NCBI RefSeq assembly: GCF_900156695.1
Contig: NZ_FTOM01000003.1
Span: forward strand, 124,001 to 188,000
DNA length: 64,000 bases
DNA from: Phaeovulum vinaykumarii
GTDB lineage: Bacteria; Pseudomonadota; Alphaproteobacteria; Rhodobacterales; Rhodobacteraceae
Reading direction: 5' to 3'
Under the pieces are notes generated by a model. The model saw only the letters and a program-made list of their open reading frames with translations, did not search any database and was not told the DNA's origin. The stretch's first letter is position 1; each line of letters opens with the position of its first letter. Positions 58,331 to 64,000 of the stretch are shown here, piece by piece. Both the position numbers and the translations under genes were made by a program.

Positions 58331-59713
58331 TCAATGACGCGCAGACGGCGCGGGGGCATGGGTGAACTCCTCGTCGATGGGCAGCGCGCCGAAATCCTCG
58401 GGCGCAGGACGATGGGGATGCGACAGGACCAGGTTGGCGACCTCGTAATAGAAGGCGCGCGACCCGGCATAGAGCACGCGGCAGACATCCTGCGCGCCCA
58501 GACGGTCGAAGATGGGGAAGCCCGCGCGCAGATGCGCCACATGCAGCCGCTCGGCCATCATCCGGCCCTGCGCATGGGTGATCAGCATCTTGGCGCCGGT
58601 CTCGGGGATGAGGCGTTCCAGATCGCCCAGATCGCCCAGAAGCACCTGTTCAGCCGGGATCTGCGCCGTGGCCGCGGTCGAGGTGGTCGAGACGGCGGCC
58701 ACGATCTGCGCGCCCATAGCCACCATCGCCTGCCCCAGCGCCGCGGCCAGATCGGGCTCGGCCCCCAGCGCGACCTTGAGGCCGGCGGTGTGGAAATGCG
58801 CATCCAGACAGGCATCCTGAAGGCGCGCACGGTCGCGCTTGAGGCGCGCGGGCACATCGCGCGTGCCCGCGATCTCCATCAGCGCAGCGACAAAGGCGTC
58901 GGTCGCGCGCAGCCCGATCGGCGTTTGCAGCACATGGGCCGCCCCGCCGCGCCTGGCCAGACGTTCCGCGGCGGGGCGCATGGCCTCGCCGATGGCGATG
59001 GTGGCGCCCGATTGCGCCATCAGCGGGATGCGCGCGAGCGGCGTGCCGCCCAGCGAACAGCCCGACCAATCCTCGGCCAGATGCCCGTCAAGCGAATCCG
59101 TCAGATCCGGCAGCACGATCGGGTCCAGACCGAAGGCACGCACCAGATCGGCGATGGCCTCGACCTCGGCCGGGGTCAGATGGCTGCCGGGCAGCAGGTT
59201 GACCTGGGCCGGCAGCCGCGGGCCGGCGGCGGTCTCGGGGACCATCGCGTCGATGATCGCCTCGACGGCGCGGGCCCAGCCCTCCTCGAGGCCGCCGTGG
59301 AAGTCGGGGGTTGCGGCATAGACCACGCGGGTATCGGCGAAATCCTCGCGCCGGGCCAGCATGGCGCGCAATTCGCCGGCGACATCCTCGCCGCGGGTTT
59401 CGGTCAGCGCGGTCGAGGCGATGCCGATGAAGCGCGGATTGGCGCGCTTGCGCAGGTTCTCGATGGCTTCCTCGATCTGCTCGCCGCCGCCCAGGATCGC
59501 CGAAACCTCGTTCATCGCGGTGGTCTGGAGGGGGATCGCCTCCTTGAAGTGGCGCACCAGATGCACCATCGCAAAGGCGGTGCAGCCCTGCGCCCCGTGA
59601 AAGAGCGGAATCGCCCTTTCGATGCCCAGATAGGCCATGGCCGCGCCCAAGGGCGCCGAGACCTTGAGCGGATTGGTGGACAGCGCGCGGTCGGGATGGG
59701 TGATCCGGGTCAT
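58331..59713 (-). CDS. nifN: Nitrogenase FeMo-co biosynthesis protein NifN
   Basis: 460 aa, the NifK-like half of the NifEN scaffold. LSTNPLKVSAPLGAAMAYLGIERAIPLFHGAQGCTAF, QTTAMNEVSAILGG and FIGIASTALTETRGED are conserved. The NifE stop is 2 nt away, so both chains are co-translated. Confidence 0.95.
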   Translation of the reverse strand: MTRITHPDRALSTNPLKVSAPLGAAMAYLGIERAIPLFHGAQGCTAFAMVHLVRHFKEAIPLQTTAMNEVSAILGGGEQIEEAIENLRKRANPRFIGIASTALTETRGEDVAGELRAMLARREDFADTRVVYAATPDFHGGLEEGWARAVEAIIDAMVPETAAGPRLPAQVNLLPGSHLTPAEVEAIADLVRAFGLDPIVLPDLTDSLDGHLAEDWSGCSLGGTPLARIPLMAQSGATIAIGEAMRPAAERLARRGGAAHVLQTPIGLRATDAFVAALMEIAGTRDVPARLKRDRARLQDACLDAHFHTAGLKVALGAEPDLAAALGQAMVAMGAQIVAAVSTTSTAATAQIPAEQVLLGDLGDLERLIPETGAKMLITHAQGRMMAERLHVAHLRAGFPIFDRLGAQDVCRVLYAGSRAFYYEVANLVLSHPHRPAPEDFGALPIDEEFTHAPAPSARH

Positions 59714-59714
59714 G

Positions 59715-61181
59715 TCAGCAATCCTCGAAATCGGCGCGGGTGCCGGCCATGGCCGACAGATCGAGCGGGGTCACGGGGGCGGCCGGTGCGGGCGGCGCAT
59801 CCCAGGGCGCGGGCGTGCGCAGATCGGCCCAGAGCGGGTTGTTGATGGCCCGGTCGATCGCGTCGAGCAGGTTCACCATGCCCATGTAACCCGCGTAGGG
59901 TTCATGCTTTTCCTGGTTCACGTCGACCCACGGCACGCGCGCCTTCAGCGCCACGAACTGCGAACGCCCCCCCGACATCAGCACATCGGCACGCGCGGCG
60001 CGCAGCGCGGCATACATGTCGCGCGGGGCCATGTTCTCGAACATGTGGGCTTCGGTGCCCATGATCTCGGCGATGCGGGTCTTGTCTTCCTCGGTGGCCT
60101 TGCGCACCGAGGTGCCGACCACCTCCATGCCCAGCTCCTGCAGCGCCGAGACGACCGACCAGCTCTTGTGCCCGCCGGTGTAGAGCAGCACGCGCTTGCC
60201 GGCCACGCGCGGGCGGAACGGCTCGAGTGCGGCGCGGGCGCAGGCCTCTTCCTCGGCGATCAGCGCCTCGGCCCGGTCGATCAGATCGGCCGGCGCGCCG
60301 CGCTCGACCAGCATCGCGCACAGCGTGCGGATCGCCGCGGAGGTGTCCGAGATGCCGTAGAACGAGCCCTCGAAGAACGGGATGCCATAGGTTTCCTCAA
60401 GACGGCGCGCCATGTTGATCAGCGCCTTCGAGCAGACCAGCATGGTCACGCGGGCGCGGTGCATCTTGGCGATCTGCGCATAGCGCGCGTCGCCCGCGAC
60501 CGAGCCCAGGATGCGGATGCCCAGCTTGTCGAGGAGCGGCTTGACCTGCCACAATTCGCCCGACAGGTTGAAATCGCCGATGATGTTGATGTCGTAGGGC
60601 GTCGAGACCTCGGGCTCCATCGTGCCGACGACATATTTGAAGAGCGCCTCGCCCGCGAGCTTGTTGCCCAGGTTCTTCGAGCCGACATAGCCGGGCACGT
60701 CGATCGGGATCACGGGGGTGCCGAAACGTTCCGCGGCGGCCTTGCAGACCGGCACGATATCGTCGCCCACAAGGGCGGTGGTGCAGGTCGAATAGACGAA
60801 GACGGCGGCGGGGGATTGCTGTTCGATGACTTCGCGGATGGCACGGAAGAGCTTCTTCTCGCCCTGCCCCATCACGATTTCCAGCTCGCTCAGGTCGGTG
60901 GTGAAGCCGGTGCGGTAGAGATCCGAACCCGACGAGGCCGAGCCGCGGTTGTCATAGCCGTTGCCCCAGCAGGCCAGCGGCGCATGGACCAGATGGGCCA
61001 CATCGGTGACGGGCTGAAGCGCGATCATGGCCCCGTCGAAGGCACAGCCCCCCGCCGCGGCACCGGGCGTCAGCTGCTTGGTGCAGCCCTTCTTGCGGGC
61101 GGCATCGTCCTTGGACCGGTTCGTGGCGCAGGCCGGTTCGTTCAGAACCGCCGCGACCTGATTTTTCAACGCTTCGCTCAT
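59715..61181 (-). CDS. nifE: Nitrogenase FeMo-co biosynthesis protein NifE
   Basis: 488 aa NifD-like half of the NifEN scaffold on which the L-cluster matures. Cys-containing GGCAFDGAMIALQPV, CWGNGYDNRGSASSGSD and YSTCTTALVGDDI are present. Downstream of nifK with a hairpin between them and no separate -24/-12 site seen, so it is probably reached by read-through from nifHDK. Confidence 0.95.
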   Translation of the reverse strand: MSEALKNQVAAVLNEPACATNRSKDDAARKKGCTKQLTPGAAAGGCAFDGAMIALQPVTDVAHLVHAPLACWGNGYDNRGSASSGSDLYRTGFTTDLSELEIVMGQGEKKLFRAIREVIEQQSPAAVFVYSTCTTALVGDDIVPVCKAAAERFGTPVIPIDVPGYVGSKNLGNKLAGEALFKYVVGTMEPEVSTPYDINIIGDFNLSGELWQVKPLLDKLGIRILGSVAGDARYAQIAKMHRARVTMLVCSKALINMARRLEETYGIPFFEGSFYGISDTSAAIRTLCAMLVERGAPADLIDRAEALIAEEEACARAALEPFRPRVAGKRVLLYTGGHKSWSVVSALQELGMEVVGTSVRKATEEDKTRIAEIMGTEAHMFENMAPRDMYAALRAARADVLMSGGRSQFVALKARVPWVDVNQEKHEPYAGYMGMVNLLDAIDRAINNPLWADLRTPAPWDAPPAPAAPVTPLDLSAMAGTRADFEDC

Positions 61182-61215
61182 CGTGGCCCCCTCAAGCCTT
61201 GATGGAAATTGAGAA

Positions 61216-61240
61216 GGCCGGCCCCGCTGTGGGGCCGGCC
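61216..61240 (-). terminator. Hairpin between nifK and nifE
   Basis: GGCCGGCCCC/GGGGCCGGCC, 10-bp perfect stem with loop GCTGT, 11 nt past the nifK stop. On the minus strand TTCTCAATTTCC follows. Partial termination or mRNA protection would lower nifEN relative to nifK. Confidence 0.6.
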
Positions 61241-61250
61241 GCCGACGTCC

Positions 61251-62771
61251 TCAGCGGGTGAGGTCGAAGGAGATGTCTGCCTCGGTGTCGAGCTTGTCGA
61301 AGATCGTGTCGAGGATCTTGACCACGACCGAGATCGCGCCCTGATAGCCGAAGATCGGGAAGCGGTGGTGGTGGTGACGGTCGAAGATCGGGAAGTTCAG
61401 GCGGATCAGCGGGATCCCCAGATCCTTTTCCAGATACTTGCCGTAGCTGTTGCCGATCAGCATATCCGCCGGCTCGGTCGCCAGGATCGAGCGCAGGTGC
61501 CACAGATCCTTGCCGGCCCAGACCTGGCAGCCCTGCCCGAAGGGCGACGACGCCAGCAGCTCTTCCGTCTTCTTGGCCCAGGCTTTGGAGCCGTTGGTGG
61601 CCAGGCAGTGCTTGGGCTCGCCGCCCATTTCCATGACGAATTGCGCCATGGCCAGCACGAAGTCCGGGTCACCGTAGATGGCGTAGGTCTTGCCGTGCAG
61701 ATAGGCTTGGCTGTCGGCCAGCGCGTCGACCAGGCGGCCACGCTCGAGACGCAGCGATTCCGGGATCTCGACGCCGGCAACCTCGGCGATCTTCATCAGG
61801 AACTCGTCGGTGCCCTTCACGCCCAGCGGGTAGTTGAAGGAGGCGGTTTCCTGACCGACTTCCTCGCAGAACTCGAGGGTTTTCTTCGAGCAATATTCCT
61901 GCATCGAGATCGTGGTCCTGGCGTTCAGGCCTTCCTTGATCTCGTCGATCGTGGTGCCGCCCGCATACATGCGGAATTCACCGTCCGAGGGGGTGTCGTA
62001 GACGTCCGACACATCCGACAGGATGGTGGCTTCGACGCCCATCAGGCCCAGCATGCGCTTGAGTTCGCGGATGTTGCCGACCGCAAAGCCGTCAAAGCCC
62101 GGAATGATGTTGATGCCTTCGCCCGGCGTGCGCTCGGCGCCTTTCCAGAAGTTCGACAGGATGCCCTTTTGCATGTTGTCGTAGCCGTCGACATGGCTGC
62201 CGACGAAGGCCGGGGTGTGGGCGAAGGGCACCGGGAAGTCTTCCGGCACGCTTTCCTTTTCCTTGGCCTTGATGATGAACGAGTTGAGGTCATCCCCGAT
62301 GACCTCGGCCATGCAGGTGGTCGAGACGGCGATCATCTTGGGCGAATAGAGCGCATAGGCGTTGGCCAGGCCGTCGACCAGGTTGCTCAGGCCGCCAAAC
62401 ACGGCCGCGTCTTCGGTCATCGACGAGGACACCGCCGAGGACGGCTCCTTGAAGTGGCGCGCCAGGTGCGAGCGGTAATAGGCCACGCAGCCTTGCGAAC
62501 CGTGCACGAAGCTCAGCGTGCCTTCATAGCCGGCCGCGGCGAAGACGGCGCCCAGCGGTTGGCAGGCCTTGGCGGGGTTCACCGTCAGGGCTTCGCGCGC
62601 CAGGTTCTTCTCGCGGTATTCCCACGACTTGGTCCAATCCGCGATCTCGGTGACCATGTTCGAGGGATGGCCGCACTCGAATTTCGCGCGCTTGTTGTCG
62701 AGCATTTCCTTGTACTCGGGTTCCCGGAACAGTTCCGCGTGGTCGAGCACCTTGTCAGCCGATTGAGGCAT
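61251..62771 (-). CDS. nifK: Nitrogenase MoFe protein beta chain
   Basis: 506 aa. P-cluster cysteines lie in [38 protein letters not shown] and the [10 protein letters not shown] segment. [13 protein letters not shown], conserved in NifK, is intact. ATG 62771 has GAAAGGAAA upstream. Beta2 part of the alpha2beta2 dinitrogenase. Confidence 0.97.
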   Translation of the reverse strand: MPQSADKVLDHAELFREPEYKEMLDNKRAKFECGHPSNMVTEIADWTKSWEYREKNLAREALTVNPAKACQPLGAVFAAAGYEGTLSFVHGSQGCVAYYRSHLARHFKEPSSAVSSSMTEDAAVFGGLSNLVDGLANAYALYSPKMIAVSTTCMAEVIGDDLNSFIIKAKEKESVPEDFPVPFAHTPAFVGSHVDGYDNMQKGILSNFWKGAERTPGEGINIIPGFDGFAVGNIRELKRMLGLMGVEATILSDVSDVYDTPSDGEFRMYAGGTTIDEIKEGLNARTTISMQEYCSKKTLEFCEEVGQETASFNYPLGVKGTDEFLMKIAEVAGVEIPESLRLERGRLVDALADSQAYLHGKTYAIYGDPDFVLAMAQFVMEMGGEPKHCLATNGSKAWAKKTEELLASSPFGQGCQVWAGKDLWHLRSILATEPADMLIGNSYGKYLEKDLGIPLIRLNFPIFDRHHHHRFPIFGYQGAISVVVKILDTIFDKLDTEADISFDLTR

Positions 62772-62841
62772 CTTCGTTTCCTTTCGCTGGCCGTCCGCAT
62801 TCCGAGACGCGCCGCAAGAAGTATCGTGAGGAAGGGAGGGA

Positions 62842-62879
62842 TCGGGGGGGCGAACCCGAGGGGCAGGCCACCCCCCCGA
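62842..62879 (-). other. Hairpin in the nifD-nifK gap
   Basis: TCGGGGGGG (62842-62850) pairs with CCCCCCCGA (62871-62879), 9 bp with a 20-nt loop, in the 119-nt nifD-nifK gap just past the nifD stop. Possible mRNA stabiliser of the nifD 3' end. Confidence 0.5.
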
Positions 62880-62890
62880 AAAGCCGGTGA

Positions 62891-64000
62891 TCAGGCCGAC
62901 TTTTTCCAGGGCGCGTCGAACAGACCCCAGACCGGGTTGTTGATCGCAAGATCCATGTCGCGCGCGAAGATGGCGAAGCCGTCATAGCCGTGGTAGGGGC
63001 CCGAGTAGTCCCAGCTGTGCATCTGACGGAAGGGAATACCCATTTTCTGCGTCGGGTATTTTTCCTTGATGCCCGAGCCCACCAGGTCGGGACGGATGTT
63101 CTCGATGAACTTCTCCAGCTCGTAGCCGGTCACGTCATCGTAGATCAGCGTGCCTTCCTTGATGTATTCGCCGGTGCGCTTGTAGTCGTCGCCGTGGGCG
63201 AATTCGTAGCCGGTGCCGCAGATTTCCATGCCCAGATCGTGATAGGCGGTCACGACGTGACGGGGGCGCAGGCCGCCGACGTAGAGCATGACCTTCTTGC
63301 CTTCGAGACGCGGCATGTATTTCGCCTTCACCGCATCGACGAGCGGCTGATACTTGGCGATGACCTTCTCGGCATTGTCCTGGATCGTCTGGTCGAACTT
63401 GGCGGCGATGGCGCGCAGGCTGGCGGCGATCTGGCTCGGCCCGAAGAAGTTGTATTCCATCCACGCCACGCCGTGTTTCTCTTCCATGTGGCGGCAGATG
63501 TAGTTCATCGAGCGGTAGCAGTGGATCAGGTTCAGCCGGGCTTTCGGGGCGCGTTCGATCTCCGAGAGGGTGGCATCGCCCGACCATTGCGCGATGACGT
63601 TGAGGCCGATTTCCTCAAGCAGGATGCGGCTCGACCAGGCGTCACCACCGATGTTGTAGTCGCCGATGATGTTCACGTCATAGGGGCCGGGCTCGTGGTT
63701 CTTGCCCTCGCCGCCTTCGGCCTCGAGCACCCAGTCACGGATGCAGTCGTTGGCGATGTGGTGGCCCAGCGACTGCGACACACCGCGGAAGCCCTCGCAG
63801 CGAACCGGCACGATGGTCTTGCCGATGTCGGCCTTCTTCTTCTTGGCCACGGCTTCGATGTCGTCGCCGATCAGGCCGATCGGGCATTCCGACTGGACGG
63901 TGACGCCTTTCGAGAGCGGGAACAGCTCGGCGATCTCGTCCATGATCTTCTCGAGCTTCTTGTCACCGCCGAAGACGATGTCCTTTTCCTGGAAGTCCGA
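62891..64000 (-). CDS. nifD: Nitrogenase MoFe protein alpha chain (partial, runs off the window)
   Basis: The last 369 codons are in the window; the N-terminus lies beyond position 64000. FeMo-co and P-cluster residues seen: Cys in [12 protein letters not shown], the FeMo-co Cys in [15 protein letters not shown] and the His in [17 protein letters not shown]. The first in-window residues [19 protein letters not shown] continue the frame, so the ATG at 63943 is internal. Confidence 0.97.
   Translation of the reverse strand, partial: SDFQEKDIVFGGDKKLEKIMDEIAELFPLSKGVTVQSECPIGLIGDDIEAVAKKKKADIGKTIVPVRCEGFRGVSQSLGHHIANDCIRDWVLEAEGGEGKNHEPGPYDVNIIGDYNIGGDAWSSRILLEEIGLNVIAQWSGDATLSEIERAPKARLNLIHCYRSMNYICRHMEEKHGVAWMEYNFFGPSQIAASLRAIAAKFDQTIQDNAEKVIAKYQPLVDAVKAKYMPRLEGKKVMLYVGGLRPRHVVTAYHDLGMEICGTGYEFAHGDDYKRTGEYIKEGTLIYDDVTGYELEKFIENIRPDLVGSGIKEKYPTQKMGIPFRQMHSWDYSGPYHGYDGFAIFARDMDLAINNPVWGLFDAPWKKSA

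Noticed and set aside
61182-61250. Separate sigma-54 promoter for nifEN
   Set aside because: The 69-nt gap holds only a hairpin and the ribosome site; no GG-N10-GC register was found.

Overview
The window is high-GC (about 70% in most genes) alphaproteobacterial DNA with densely packed operons. A nitrogen-fixation cluster, a Rhodobacter-type chemotaxis operon, many ABC importers and recurrent intergenic elements carrying CAAATATCCTCGGGGGG all point to a nitrogen-fixing Rhodobacteraceae (Rhodobacter/Rhodovulum/Cereibacter-like). This is inferred from gene content only; no rRNA, tRNA or photosynthesis gene was found.

Layout. 39-5643 (minus): two permeases and an ATPase of a NitT/TauT-type importer, then dihydropyrimidinase and an N-carbamoyl amidohydrolase. 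This is a reductive pyrimidine-catabolism operon with a near-perfect RutR box upstream. 6072-9792: EF-hand protein, AhpD-like protein, FAD oxidase, a possible 30-aa peptide and a threonine dehydratase-like enzyme. 9920-14994: DUF1178, gatB, a frameshifted RelA/SpoT synthetase and an MttB-like methyltransferase. 15067-22362: alpha-glucoside-type importer genes (aglEFGK-like), divergent from a GH1 protein lacking its acid/base Glu and a glucokinase. 22545-27585: STAS-cheY-cheA-cheW-cheR-cheY plus a small unknown gene. 27586-28859: no recognisable gene, rich in tandem repeats, including 16 perfect copies of a hexamer. 28860-41477: AEC carrier, tyrosine phenol-lyase/tryptophanase family enzyme, PHP phosphoesterase, a DeoR-regulated Ugp-like importer and a second (ferric/aminoethylphosphonate-type) importer.

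41575-44299: the tRNA-dihydrouridine synthase gene dusA is split by a 1,726-bp AT-rich element flanked by 30-bp direct repeats of the dusA 5' end. The element has no integrase. It carries one PD-(D/E)XK nuclease-like gene that is frameshifted at an A7 run and interrupted by an in-frame TAA. The right end supplies dusA with a new GTG start. This is the clearest accessory locus in the window.

44504-51750: MORN-repeat protein, FmdB-type zinc ribbon, acpP, fabG, L-lactate dehydrogenase, ribosomal protein L25 and sigma-54 (rpoN). 52241-64000 (minus): nifD(partial)-nifK-nifE-nifN-nifX-DUF269-fdxB-nifQ, then nif iscA-nifU-nifS-nifV-nifW and rpoN. Sigma-54-type -24/-12 sequences lie upstream of iscA and of rpoN, so the sigma factor needed for nif transcription is encoded next to the genes it should serve. 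NifU has lost two of three scaffold cysteines and the central 2Fe-2S domain.
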